Origin: DATKPE01 sp035524335
GTDB taxonomy: Bacteria > Bacteroidota > Ignavibacteria > UBA10030 > SZUA-254
Direction of reading: 5' to 3'
Length of the DNA: 64,000 nt
NCBI GenBank assembly: GCA_035524335.1
Contig: DATKPE010000056.1
Coordinates: 1 to 64,000 of the forward strand
Position numbers and translations under genes: made by a program. Below are positions 45,715-54,249 of this stretch, one piece after another. Below the pieces are notes generated by a model. It was not told the DNA's origin. It searched no databases and saw nothing but the letters and a program-made list of their open reading frames with translations. Each line of letters starts with the position of its first letter. Position 1 is the first letter of the stretch.

Positions 45715-46326
45715 TTGCTGGTTCTCCTGCTGACTGCCGGCCTCGGTAACGCTCAGACCGGCTCCGCAGGAAGCGAACCTGCATCCAACCTCGATCTCTT
45801 CTCAGGCCTTCTCCGGGAAGCCGCAGGGGAGATCGGTGCGCATGCGTTGCCGGATACCCTTCCTGTCGTTCTGATTGTTGACGCCGAAACCGACCAGTGG
45901 TTCATTGCGGATGAGATCATGCGGGGCATCAGGCCGGACCGCCGGCCTGTTTATACCCGGCCGGACTCGGTGCACGGGCCGTACCTCGAATGCACCTTCC
46001 ACGTTGTTTCGCTTGGGGTGACCTACAGCGATGAACTTCCGGCGGCCGGGCCGGTGCGGAACAGGGTCTGCCGCGCGATCAGTGCGGATATCAGATCCCA
46101 GATCCTCGGCATCCCGTCGCATGAACTTCTCGCTGAACGGAGGTTCTCGAGAACGCTCACCGATACCGTTGACGGCGCACATCTCGGTTCGCTTGAGAAT
46201 CCCCGGATCAGATGCACCCAAAGCGCCTACCGGCGCGATTCGATGCTGGACAGGATGCTGGAACCCTTCTTCATCATCGGCGCGACCGGACTGGCGGTCT
46301 ACCTGCTGTTTCATGTACGAAGCTGA
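45715..46326 (+). CDS. Exported/membrane protein of unknown function, start uncertain
   Basis: A 203-residue protein if the TTG at 45715 is used. That start leaves only a very short hydrophobic segment (VLLLTAGLGNAQ) with no basic head. The frame is open upstream to 45667 and adds RIYSRSAAGLL, which would complete a signal peptide, but it has no ATG, GTG or TTG; the only nearby near-cognate is ATA at 45691, 2 bases after the gdhA stop. The mature part has no known domain, and a C-terminal helix (FFIIGATGLAVYLLF) suggests a membrane anchor. It is followed 7 bases later by bamD. Confidence 0.6.
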   Translation: MLVLLLTAGLGNAQTGSAGSEPASNLDLFSGLLREAAGEIGAHALPDTLPVVLIVDAETDQWFIADEIMRGIRPDRRPVYTRPDSVHGPYLECTFHVVSLGVTYSDELPAAGPVRNRVCRAISADIRSQILGIPSHELLAERRFSRTLTDTVDGAHLGSLENPRIRCTQSAYRRDSMLDRMLEPFFIIGATGLAVYLLFHVRS

Positions 46327-46333
46327 CACACGA

Positions 46334-47116
46334 ATGAGTTCATACCGACACATACCCGATTTTCTCCGCATCGCCGCGCTCGTTGTCGTCGCGGCACTTC
46401 TTGCGTCGTGCGGCGGTTCCCAGCCGCAGAAACTTCTGAACGCCGAACAGCGGTTTGCCAACGGCAAAAAACTGTACGATGAGCGGAATTATCTGGAGGC
46501 CATCGCCGAATTCGATGTCATCCGGCTCCAGTTCCCAGGAAGCACGATTGCGGATCAGGCGCAGTATTATCTCGGCCAGTCACATTTTCACCTGGACGAA
46601 TTTCTCCTCGCGGCGGAGGAATTTCAGCAGTTGAAGAGGAACATGCCGGCAAGCCCCCTGGTGCCCTCGGCACAGTATTACATCGCGCTCTGCTATTACA
46701 ACCTGGCGCCGAAGTCCCAGCTCGATCAGTCCTATACTTCCAGGGCGATCGACGAATTCCAGTCCTTCATCGAATATTACCCGAAGAATGAACATGTTCA
46801 GGAGGCCGAGGACAAGATCAACGAGCTGAACGGCCGTCTTGCAAAGAAACTGTTTGATTCAGCCGAGCTCTACATGAAAATGGGATCCTACCAGGCGGCC
46901 GTGATGTACTATACCTCCGTGGTGGAAAAGTATCACGATACGCAGTACGCCGAACCGGCCCTTCTCGGAAAAGTCCGGGCCCTGGTGGCGCGCAAAAAGT
47001 ACAAGGATGCAAAACCGGATATCGACAAATTTCTGGAAAAATATCCGGCAAGCCGGTTCAAAGCCGACGCCGAATCGCTCCAGAAGCTGATCGATAACGG
47101 CGGAGCCCGGATGTAA
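46334..47116 (+). CDS. bamD: Outer-membrane assembly lipoprotein BamD
   Basis: A 260-residue BamD/ComL-type lipoprotein with lipobox LASCGG. It has the five-TPR layout: KLYDERNYLEAIAEFDVIRLQFPGSTIADQAQYYLGQSHFHLDEFLLAAEEFQQLKR, then SFIEYYPKNEHVQEAEDKINELNGRLAKKLFDSAELYMKMGSYQAAVMYYTSVVEKYHDTQYAEPAL, which is highly characteristic. It helps the BAM complex insert outer-membrane proteins such as the TonB receptor and PorV-like protein in this window. The ATG at 46334 gives the lipoprotein signal. Confidence 0.95.
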   Translation: MSSYRHIPDFLRIAALVVVAALLASCGGSQPQKLLNAEQRFANGKKLYDERNYLEAIAEFDVIRLQFPGSTIADQAQYYLGQSHFHLDEFLLAAEEFQQLKRNMPASPLVPSAQYYIALCYYNLAPKSQLDQSYTSRAIDEFQSFIEYYPKNEHVQEAEDKINELNGRLAKKLFDSAELYMKMGSYQAAVMYYTSVVEKYHDTQYAEPALLGKVRALVARKKYKDAKPDIDKFLEKYPASRFKADAESLQKLIDNGGARM

Positions 47117-47164
47117 CACCTGCCTTCCCGCTTCCGGGACGGCAGGGCCCAGACAAGGACCTGC

Positions 47165-47659
47165 ATGAAAAAGCCGCATCGCGCACCCCCGCACCGATCC
47201 GTCTCCCAGTCCCAGGTGGAAATGACCCAGCTGGTCCTGCCGAACGATACCAATCAGCTTGGCAATCTCCTCGGCGGACGGCTCATGGAGTGGATGGACA
47301 TCGCCGCCGCCATTTCCGCACAGCGTCATTCCAACCGGATCTGCGTTACCGCCGGCGTCGACGATCTTGTCTTTCACCAGCCGATCAAGCTCGGCGAGGT
47401 GGTGACCCTCTGCGCCTCCGTCAACAGGGTGTTCGGCACATCGATGGAAGTCGGCGTGATCGTCCGCGCCGAAAACCAGCTGACCGGCGACAGCCGGACC
47501 GCGAATACCGCCTATCTCACCTTCGTCGCAGTCGACGACCATATGATTCCGGTCCACATCGACCCGATCCTGCCCCGGACGACGGTCGAAAAACGCCGGT
47601 ATCGCGAGGCGATGGACCGCAGACGTCTCCGTCTCGACCGGCGGCGGAAGTCGGGTTGA
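47165..47659 (+). CDS. Acyl-CoA thioesterase (hotdog fold, YciA/ACOT family)
   Basis: A 164-residue hotdog thioesterase that hydrolyses acyl-CoA. The family core is VEMTQLVLPNDTNQLGNLLGGRLMEWMDIAAAISAQRHSN, with the catalytic Asn/Asp region and the GGRLMEWMD helix, then DDLVFHQPIKLGEVV and SMEVGVIV. The C-terminus is unusually basic (RRYREAMDRRRLRLDRRRK). It stands alone, 48 bases after bamD. The preferred acyl chain is unknown. Confidence 0.92.
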   Translation: MKKPHRAPPHRSVSQSQVEMTQLVLPNDTNQLGNLLGGRLMEWMDIAAAISAQRHSNRICVTAGVDDLVFHQPIKLGEVVTLCASVNRVFGTSMEVGVIVRAENQLTGDSRTANTAYLTFVAVDDHMIPVHIDPILPRTTVEKRRYREAMDRRRLRLDRRRKSG

Positions 47660-47687
47660 CGGGAGTGTACGCCGGGACACATCGACA

Positions 47688-49886
47688 ATGATGATCGCGT
47701 ATCGTTCCTCGCCGGCACGGCTCCTGATCCTCATTCTTCTGATGCAGGTGGGGGATTCCCGCCTCGCCATGGCCCAGAGATTCTTCACCTCCTTCGGCCA
47801 GGTATCGACGTTCAGGACAGGACAGCATCCCCGCCATCTTATCGCCGCCGATTTTTCCGGCGACGGGAACAACGCGATCGGGGTGATTTATGCCGACCGG
47901 ATCGATCTGAAATTCCGCGATTCCTCCGGATTCCGGACCACCGAAATCCCCGTCGAGGGGGAAGTCGCCGAGGCGGCGCCCATCCGCTTCCGCGGCCAAA
48001 AACGCTCTGATATCGTCGTTCTTACATCGGTCCCGCCCGCCGTCCGGCTCCTCCGCTCCCGTCCACGTACGGGATACCTGCGCCTCTTCCACGAGCCGCT
48101 TGACGCCACCGTCGATCATCTCCTCATCGCCGATCTGAACGCGGACGGCATGCCCGACATTCTGCTCTACGGCAAAAAACACCTCGGCATCACCGTTCTG
48201 CTCGGCGGGGCGGGAGGTTCCTTCAGGAAGCTTCCCCCGATCCTGACCGAATATTCCTTCGGCGTTCTGACCGTTACCGACCTCAACAATGACCGCATCC
48301 CCGATATCATCGGCACCGACTGGCTCACGAACGATATCATGGTGTTCATCGGATTTGGAAAGATGAAATACGGAAACCCCGTCCGGATAAAAGGGGAGAG
48401 CGAACCGGCGGCTCTCGAAACCGGCCGTTTCACCGCCGGCCCCCTCGACGATATCATCGCCCTCTATCCGGATCAGCACAGCGTGAGGGTCTTCGCAGGG
48501 TCGGCAGAAGGGAACTTCCAGACGTCACTCACCAAAGAATTCGAGGGCGATCTGCTCGGATTCCGGTCGGCCGACCTGAATAACGACGGCCATCCCGATC
48601 TAACCGTTCTCACCACCCGCGCCCTTGACGTGATCCTCAATGACGGACACGGAGGGATTGCCGGCGAAAATGAATTTGCCGCAGGGAAGTCGCCGGCGGA
48701 ATTTCTCCTTTTTTCCGACGGCCGGACGCACGCACCGGCGGCGGCGGTGCTCGATACGGCGCACGGTTCGGTCAGACGGCTGTCGAATTCCCGCGAATCG
48801 GTCAGTGCGGAGGAAGAATTTTATGCGTCCGGTCTGGCGCCCGGAGCCCCGCTCCTCGCAGACATCAATGGTGACGACAGGAATGAACTTCTTGTGCCGA
48901 ACGCCTTCTCCCGCACCATCGGCGTGTATACCGCCCCCACCGGGCATGCGTTCAGCGGTCCCGTCTCCTTTGAATCGGATTTCAGCGTCAGCACTCTCCG
49001 ATTCGTTGCGTCGACAGCCGATTCCGCCGCCCTTCTGGTCGGCACATCGGCAACGGCGGAAAGCCTCGCCGTCATTGCGATCAATCCGTTTACGGACGCG
49101 CACCGGGTTATGACCCTGCCGACGCAGGGTATTCCGGACATCCTGTTCGCCCGCTCCGACACAGCCACATCGCTCCTTCACCTGTTCGCGATGGAATATC
49201 CCCGCGGCAGTATGGCCGGACAGCTTGTCGAATATGAGCAGATCTCCCCGGCACGGTTCGTCGAACGCACCTACCGGACGCTAAGCCACGATCCGCTCGT
49301 TGCCGCCGCAATGGCCGACTTCAATCGGGATTCGTATCCCGACATTGTGTTTGCTTCCTACAGTTCGGCACAGCACCGCGTCGATCTGCTGACGGCGGAG
49401 GGAAATGACCGGGAGGAATTCACCCGCGTCCGGCATCTCGCATCGCTGGAGGCGCGTGAGTTTCCCCGGATCGGCCTCTGGTGCGGTGATTTTAACGGCG
49501 ACGGCCGGCAGGACATTCTCCTGAATGTCCGGGCGCCCGAAAACGCCCTCTATCTGTTTCTCGGGAGAGACGATTCGACGATGACGCCTGTCGCACCGCA
49601 GTTGAAGGGGGAGATGAGCATCGAACATCGGTCTGATCTGCAGATTGTTCCGGGCGGACACGGCCGCAGATCCGAGCTGGCCGTCAACAACGATCTCCTC
49701 AGGATCCTCCAGCTGTTCACCGTCCGGGAAGACGGCGCCCTGATTCCTTCGGGGAAGCTTCTCAGTACCGAAGGGATTGGAGGATTTTTCATCGGCGGAT
49801 CCGCCGACGAAGGAACGGAACAGCTCGTGATCACCGACCGGGCCCAGGGTGAAATCCGTGTAGTCCGGATGGGGGGAGGCCGGTGA
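47688..49886 (+). CDS. Surface protein with FG-GAP/VCBS beta-propeller repeats
   Basis: A 732-residue exported protein with signal peptide (LLILILLMQVGDSRLAMAQ). It contains at least seven calcium-loop repeats of the FG-GAP type: DFSGDGNNAIGV, DLNADGMPDILL, DLNNDRIPDIIG, DLNNDGHPDLTV, DINGDDRNELLV, DFNRDSYPDIVF and DFNGDGRQDILL, spaced at about 70-90 residues, so it should fold as one or two beta-propellers. Its stop overlaps the next gene (GTGATG), so it is co-translated with a metalloprotease. No sorting domain of the NYPNPFNPST type is seen at its C-terminus. Confidence 0.8.
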   Translation: MMIAYRSSPARLLILILLMQVGDSRLAMAQRFFTSFGQVSTFRTGQHPRHLIAADFSGDGNNAIGVIYADRIDLKFRDSSGFRTTEIPVEGEVAEAAPIRFRGQKRSDIVVLTSVPPAVRLLRSRPRTGYLRLFHEPLDATVDHLLIADLNADGMPDILLYGKKHLGITVLLGGAGGSFRKLPPILTEYSFGVLTVTDLNNDRIPDIIGTDWLTNDIMVFIGFGKMKYGNPVRIKGESEPAALETGRFTAGPLDDIIALYPDQHSVRVFAGSAEGNFQTSLTKEFEGDLLGFRSADLNNDGHPDLTVLTTRALDVILNDGHGGIAGENEFAAGKSPAEFLLFSDGRTHAPAAAVLDTAHGSVRRLSNSRESVSAEEEFYASGLAPGAPLLADINGDDRNELLVPNAFSRTIGVYTAPTGHAFSGPVSFESDFSVSTLRFVASTADSAALLVGTSATAESLAVIAINPFTDAHRVMTLPTQGIPDILFARSDTATSLLHLFAMEYPRGSMAGQLVEYEQISPARFVERTYRTLSHDPLVAAAMADFNRDSYPDIVFASYSSAQHRVDLLTAEGNDREEFTRVRHLASLEAREFPRIGLWCGDFNGDGRQDILLNVRAPENALYLFLGRDDSTMTPVAPQLKGEMSIEHRSDLQIVPGGHGRRSELAVNNDLLRILQLFTVREDGALIPSGKLLSTEGIGGFFIGGSADEGTEQLVITDRAQGEIRVVRMGGGR

Positions 49887-51592
49887 TGCGGACCTGGCTG
49901 ATCATCGTCTGCGCGGCGGGGCTCTGGTCTGCCGCCTCTGGACAGACCGCGACGCATGCCGACGATGTCAAACGTCTGATCGAGGCGTACCGGCCGTTCA
50001 ATGGCCCGCGGACGGCGGTGCGGAGACCCGAGGGGAAGTGCGGTCTCCAGCAGTCTGTCCGGCTCCTCAATCTCTGGCCGTCGCTTACTCCTGCCGAGCG
50101 GCGCGAACTGAAGTCTGTATTCTTTTCCCAACAGGCGCAGGCGGATACCGTTATCGGCAGATTTCATTTCTATTATGATACGACGGGGAGCAATGCACCG
50201 ATGCTCCTCGACGACAATTACAATCCGATTCCGGGTACGTACCGGCGGTTCGTCGATTCCGCCGGTGCGATCTTCAATCATGTCTGGCACGTCGAAATCG
50301 ACCAGCTCGGGTATGATCCGCCCCCTCTCGGTCCGGACAGCACCTACCCCATCGATATCCTGAGCCTGGACCAGGGGCTGTACGGGGAGACCGTCCCCGA
50401 TCCGATTCAGATACCCGGATCGGGTTCACCGCCCAGGTACCGGACGTTCATCGAGATCGACAATACCTTTCAGTATGTCTATTCATCCTCCCGCGGTCTT
50501 CCCGGCCTGCACGTCACGGCCGCGCACGAATTTCACCATGCGATCCAGTTCGGCGCCTACGGGTTCTGGGGATCCGCCAATCAGTTTTATATGGAGATCA
50601 CGTCGACCTGGATGGAAACGGTCGTCTATCCGTCGGTGCATGATTATTATCAGTACGTCAGCGACCCCGACCCGTCGCTCTTGACGCAGTTCACGCACCC
50701 GGAAACGCGATTCACCGCCCTCAACGGAAGCATAGAGTACAGCAGGGCGGTCTGGGGAAAATTCATCGAGAAGCGGTTTTCGCGATCGGTGATGCGGCGT
50801 AGCTGGGAACTCATGCGACAGCAGTCGACCCTCGCCGCCGTCGACGCGGCGCTGACCGAGCGGGGGAGTTCCTTCCGCGAGGCATTTCTTGAGTATGCCT
50901 TCTGGAACCTGAATACCGGACCCCGATCCGATACAGGCAGATATTACAGCGACGGTCTGAATTATGCCCCGGTGGCGGTCAACTCGGCGCTTTATTTTCC
51001 GCCCTCCGCCTCAGCCGCCTCGCAGACGGAGGCGTTCGGCTCGGTCTATTACTCATTCTGCCTCCTTGCCTCGCCCTCCGACTCCTCGGGATGCGGCGCG
51101 GGAGCCGCCCAGATGCCGGTGATCGTCACCAACCTCAACACCGGCAACGCCTACCTCGATATCATGCTTCCGTTCACCTACGGGCTTTCCCGCGACCCTG
51201 TGGATGGCGCCGATCATCTCGCCAACAATCTGTACGCGAAGCTGTATGTTCCGGATCCGGGGAACTGGAACGCGCGGACGGCGGTACCGGTCGTCGTGAC
51301 CGAACCGCTGGTCTTCCCGAATCCGTACCGTATCAGCAGTACTTCTCCGGTCTGGTTCCGTCTTCCGGTCACGCCGGTTCAGCCGACGGCGCATCTCAGG
51401 ATATTCTCCTCCTCGTATCATCAGGTGTACGACGGCGATCTCCCGGTTGTCAATTTTCAGCCGCTGGAGCCGTCTCTCCGCTGGAACGGGATCGTCAACA
51501 GCGGAGCGCTCCTGTCGAGCGGTATCTACATTTATTCGCTCACCGTCGATAACACGACATATACCGGTAAATTCGCCGCAATCCGGCAGTGA
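49886..51592 (+). CDS. Exported HExxH zinc metalloprotease (MXAN_6640-like)
   Basis: A 568-residue secreted protein with signal peptide (MRTWLIIVCAAGLWSAASGQ). The zinc motif is TAAHEFHHAIQFG near residue 210, followed by the gluzincin Glu in YMEITSTWMETVVYP. This pattern, with a preceding YIDI/FIEIDN block, matches the MXAN_6640 family of putative metalloproteases. The C-terminal 100 residues contain VFPNPYRIS and a FlgD-like fold (GIYIYSLTVDNTTYTGKFAAIRQ), a variant of the sorting domain. It is coupled to the FG-GAP gene upstream and ends 7 bases before ccmA. Confidence 0.82.
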   Translation: MRTWLIIVCAAGLWSAASGQTATHADDVKRLIEAYRPFNGPRTAVRRPEGKCGLQQSVRLLNLWPSLTPAERRELKSVFFSQQAQADTVIGRFHFYYDTTGSNAPMLLDDNYNPIPGTYRRFVDSAGAIFNHVWHVEIDQLGYDPPPLGPDSTYPIDILSLDQGLYGETVPDPIQIPGSGSPPRYRTFIEIDNTFQYVYSSSRGLPGLHVTAAHEFHHAIQFGAYGFWGSANQFYMEITSTWMETVVYPSVHDYYQYVSDPDPSLLTQFTHPETRFTALNGSIEYSRAVWGKFIEKRFSRSVMRRSWELMRQQSTLAAVDAALTERGSSFREAFLEYAFWNLNTGPRSDTGRYYSDGLNYAPVAVNSALYFPPSASAASQTEAFGSVYYSFCLLASPSDSSGCGAGAAQMPVIVTNLNTGNAYLDIMLPFTYGLSRDPVDGADHLANNLYAKLYVPDPGNWNARTAVPVVVTEPLVFPNPYRISSTSPVWFRLPVTPVQPTAHLRIFSSSYHQVYDGDLPVVNFQPLEPSLRWNGIVNSGALLSSGIYIYSLTVDNTTYTGKFAAIRQ

Positions 51593-51599
51593 TGAACGA

Positions 51600-52241
51600 A
51601 TGCTTGAACTGACGGCCGCACATATCGCCAAGACCTTCAACCGGAGAAACATTTTCCGGGACGTCAGCTTTACGCTCAAGGAGGGGACATCGCTGACGCT
51701 GACCGGAAGAAACGGCTCCGGGAAATCGACGCTCATGAAAATCATCGCCGGCGTCCTCACCCCGAGCCGGGGGAGCGTTGTCCTCAACGACGATGGAAAA
51801 ACCATCCCCTCCTCCGATCATTACCGGTACTTCGGATTCGTCTCGCCCTATCTTCAGCTGTACGACGAATTCAGCGGCGAGGAAAATATCCGTCTGGTTC
51901 AGGAAATCAGGGGGCTGCCGGCGGAACAGTCCACGATCGACGGAGCGCTCGCGGACGTCGGGCTTGCGGGCCGCGGCGGCGATCTTCTCCGCACCTATTC
52001 CTCAGGCATGAAACAGCGGCTGAAATATGCCGCCGCTCTGGTTCACCGGCCCCGCATCCTGCTCCTCGATGAGCCGACCTCGAACCTCGACGAGGAAGGA
52101 AAGGCGTTCGTCCACAGGGCGATCGAACGGCAGAAGGGCCAGGGCATCCTCATCCTGGCAACCAACGAACGGGACGAGCTGTCGCTCTGCGACGCCGTCA
52201 TCACGCTCGGCGATCCGGCCGGCGGGAAAGAGGGGCTGTAG
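51600..52241 (+). CDS. ccmA: Heme exporter ATPase CcmA
   Basis: A 213-residue ABC ATPase of the CcmA type. Walker A is GRNGSGKSTLMKI (residues 40-52), the signature is TYSSGMKQRLKYA (about 130-142), Walker B is ILLLDEPTSNLD (about 151-162), and the switch His is replaced by Asn (LATNERDE), a common CcmA feature. It starts at ATG 51600; a second ATG at 51592 is out of frame. CcmAB drives release of holo-CcmE during cytochrome c assembly. The remaining ccm genes follow. Confidence 0.95.
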   Translation: MLELTAAHIAKTFNRRNIFRDVSFTLKEGTSLTLTGRNGSGKSTLMKIIAGVLTPSRGSVVLNDDGKTIPSSDHYRYFGFVSPYLQLYDEFSGEENIRLVQEIRGLPAEQSTIDGALADVGLAGRGGDLLRTYSSGMKQRLKYAAALVHRPRILLLDEPTSNLDEEGKAFVHRAIERQKGQGILILATNERDELSLCDAVITLGDPAGGKEGL

Positions 52242-52243
52242 GC

Positions 52244-52918
52244 ATGTTCCGCTCCATCGGCCCCGTCCTCGCGGTCATGCGGAAGGAGTTCCGGTCCGAA
52301 CTCCGCACCCGGTACGCCCTCAACGCGCTCTTCATGTTTGTGGTGACGACGCTGGCGATCATCCTCTTCGCGATCGGCAACGAAAACGCGTCGTCCGAGG
52401 TCCTCTCGGGCGTCCTCTGGATCATCATCTTCTTTTCGACGATGTCGGGTCTTTCGCGGACCTTCATCACGGAGGAAGAGCGCGGCACCGGCCCGACCCT
52501 CCAGCTCCTGACGCGGCCGCTCACCATCTTCATCGGAAAATTTATCTTCAATACGGTTCTCCTCTTTGCCATCAACCTGCTGACCGTTGCGCTCTACCTT
52601 CTGTTGCTCACCAACTACCAGATCAGATCGTACGACATCTTTATCACGATCATGGCGCTCGGCACGGTCGGATTGTCGGCAACCTCCACGATCCTTGCCG
52701 CAATCGTCGCCAAGGCCAATACCAAGGGGACCCTCTATCCGGTCCTCTCGTTTCCGCTTCTCCTGCCGCTCCTTCTTTCGGTGATCAATGCCACCAAGAT
52801 GGCGGCGGACGGTGCCCGATTCCTCGACGCGCTGGGGGAATATCAGGTGCTGATTTCCTACAGCGTGGTGATTTTCACCGCTTCCGTCCTCCTTTTCGAA
52901 TTTATCTGGAAGGACTGA
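52244..52918 (+). CDS. ccmB: Heme exporter membrane subunit CcmB
   Basis: A 224-residue inner-membrane protein with six helices, typical of CcmB: VMRKEFRSELRTRYALNALFMFVV at the N-terminus, then the conserved EEERGTGPTLQLLTRPLTIFIGKFIFN loop, and SATSTILAAIVAKANTKGTLYPVLSFPLLLPLLLSVINA. It starts 2 bases after ccmA. It is the membrane partner of CcmA. Confidence 0.95.
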   Translation: MFRSIGPVLAVMRKEFRSELRTRYALNALFMFVVTTLAIILFAIGNENASSEVLSGVLWIIIFFSTMSGLSRTFITEEERGTGPTLQLLTRPLTIFIGKFIFNTVLLFAINLLTVALYLLLLTNYQIRSYDIFITIMALGTVGLSATSTILAAIVAKANTKGTLYPVLSFPLLLPLLLSVINATKMAADGARFLDALGEYQVLISYSVVIFTASVLLFEFIWKD

Positions 52919-52943
52919 CACGGAGAGAGCAATCACACTTCCT

Positions 52944-52972
52944 TTGCGTCGGAAGGAGATATTTCCTATATT
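52944..52972 (+). promoter_or_regulatory. Possible internal promoter upstream of ccmC
   Basis: In the only sizeable gap of the ccm operon, TTGCGT (52944-52949) and TATATT (52967-52972) are 17 bases apart, with the ccmC ATG at 53008. It may allow ccmCDEF to be expressed apart from ccmAB. Confidence 0.4.
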
Positions 52973-53007
52973 ACCCCGTTGTACTGAATCCTGGTTCCAT
53001 CATAACC

Positions 53008-53709
53008 ATGGATATGACGCTCTTGAAATTTCTTCTTTTCTTCTGGCTGGCGGGGGTGATCCTCGCCGCCTTTGCATTTCCGATAGTTCCATCCCCCCGG
53101 CACTGGAACGAATTCCCCGTCATTCCCGGACTTGAAGACAAAGCTCGGATTCTCTTTTTCCATGTCCCGATGTCGTGGACTGCCGTCGTGGCCTTCATTA
53201 TATCGATGATCTCGGCCATCCGGTATCTCGTCCGGAAGAACGGGAATGACGACATTGTTTCCGCCGCATCGGCGGGGCTGGGGCTTCTGTTCTGCGTTCT
53301 GGCAACCGTCACCGGCTCGCTCTGGGCGAAATTCAACTGGGGCTCGTTCTGGAACTGGGACCCGCGCGAAACATCGATCGCCATTCTCCTCCTCATCTAC
53401 GGCGCCTATTTTGCCCTCCGGTCGGCGATCGACGGGGAAGAAAAACGGGCGATGCTCTGTGCCGTCTATGCCATCCTGGCCGGGGTCACGATGCCGTTTT
53501 TCATATTCATCGTTCCGCGCATCGTGGCGAGTCTCCATCCTGAACCGATCGTCAATTCCCAGGGAAAAATTCATATGAACCCGACGATGCTGACGGTCTT
53601 TCTGGCCTCGCTTGCCGGCTTCACCGCTCTGTACTTCTGGATGCTCCGCCTCCGGATCAGAACGATGAAGGCCGAAATTCTCTCCCTTGCCCGTGCGGAT
53701 GCGGCATGA
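53008..53709 (+). CDS. ccmC: Heme-handling protein CcmC
   Basis: A 233-residue membrane protein of the CcmC type, six helices with the tryptophan-rich WWD loop: SLWAKFNWGSFWNWDPRETSIAILLLIYGAYFALR (about residues 103-137), preceded by the heme-ligand His in ARILFFHVPMSWTAVV. It loads heme onto CcmE. The ATG at 53008 (MDMTLLKF) is the first that leaves a complete first helix. Confidence 0.94.
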   Translation: MDMTLLKFLLFFWLAGVILAAFAFPIVPSPRHWNEFPVIPGLEDKARILFFHVPMSWTAVVAFIISMISAIRYLVRKNGNDDIVSAASAGLGLLFCVLATVTGSLWAKFNWGSFWNWDPRETSIAILLLIYGAYFALRSAIDGEEKRAMLCAVYAILAGVTMPFFIFIVPRIVASLHPEPIVNSQGKIHMNPTMLTVFLASLAGFTALYFWMLRLRIRTMKAEILSLARADAA

Positions 53710-53843
53710 CGGAATTCTTCGCAGATCATGCTCTCCTGATCGTTCTTGCCGGCTCGCTGCTCTGCTGGACGGGAGTGTTCCTCTTTCTTCTGCGGATGGA
53801 CAGGGCACTGAAGCATATCGAAGATCACTTGAAACAGGGATGA
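53706..53843 (+). CDS. ccmD: CcmD-like small membrane protein
   Basis: A 45-residue ORF overlapping the ccmC stop (ATGA at 53706-53709). It has an N-terminal segment, one hydrophobic helix (LLIVLAGSLLCWTGVFLFLLR, roughly residues 10-30) and a basic-then-mixed tail. Size, single helix and location between ccmC and ccmE match CcmD, which holds CcmE to CcmABC. Sequence conservation in CcmD is low, so identity rests on position and shape. Confidence 0.75.
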   Translation: MTEFFADHALLIVLAGSLLCWTGVFLFLLRMDRALKHIEDHLKQG

Positions 53844-53847
53844 CATC

Positions 53848-54237
53848 ATGAAACTCAAAATCGCCATCGGGTCGGTCGTTATTCTTGCCGCCGTCGTCTT
53901 CGGCGCAATTTCGTTCGTAGAAACGAATGTGGAGTACACCGATTTTCATACCGCCGCCGAAACCGGCAAGAAGGTGCAGGTGAAGGGGGAGTGGCAAAAG
54001 GACCAGTCCTCCGCATACGACGCCGGGCTGAATCAGTTTACCTTTTTCATGAAGGACGACAACGGCGTCACCGAGAAAGTGGTGTTCGACGGGGTCAAGC
54101 CGAATAATTTCGAGATCGCGAACGCGATTGTGGTCAAGGGCCGGTACGAGCGGGACTGCTTCCACGCCTCCGACATTCTGACCAAATGCCCGTCGAAATA
54201 CGAGGCGGACGCGGAAACAGTTAAAAAGTCGCTCTGA
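53848..54237 (+). CDS. ccmE: Heme chaperone CcmE, Cys-type
   Basis: A 129-residue CcmE: one N-terminal membrane anchor (residues 4-22) and an OB-fold domain (GKKVQVKGEWQ...FFMKDDNGVTEKVVFDGVKPNNF, IVVKGRYERDCFHASDILTKCPSKYEA). In the classic protein heme attaches to the His of an HxxxY motif. Here the motif is C114-PSK-Y118, the CxxxY form described in some deltaproteobacterial and archaeal CcmE proteins. The preceding FHASDILTK aligns with the usual FxAxxLLAK. It sits 4 bases after the ccmD stop. Confidence 0.92.
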   Translation: MKLKIAIGSVVILAAVVFGAISFVETNVEYTDFHTAAETGKKVQVKGEWQKDQSSAYDAGLNQFTFFMKDDNGVTEKVVFDGVKPNNFEIANAIVVKGRYERDCFHASDILTKCPSKYEADAETVKKSL

Positions 54238-54249
54238 CCGGAACCGCGC

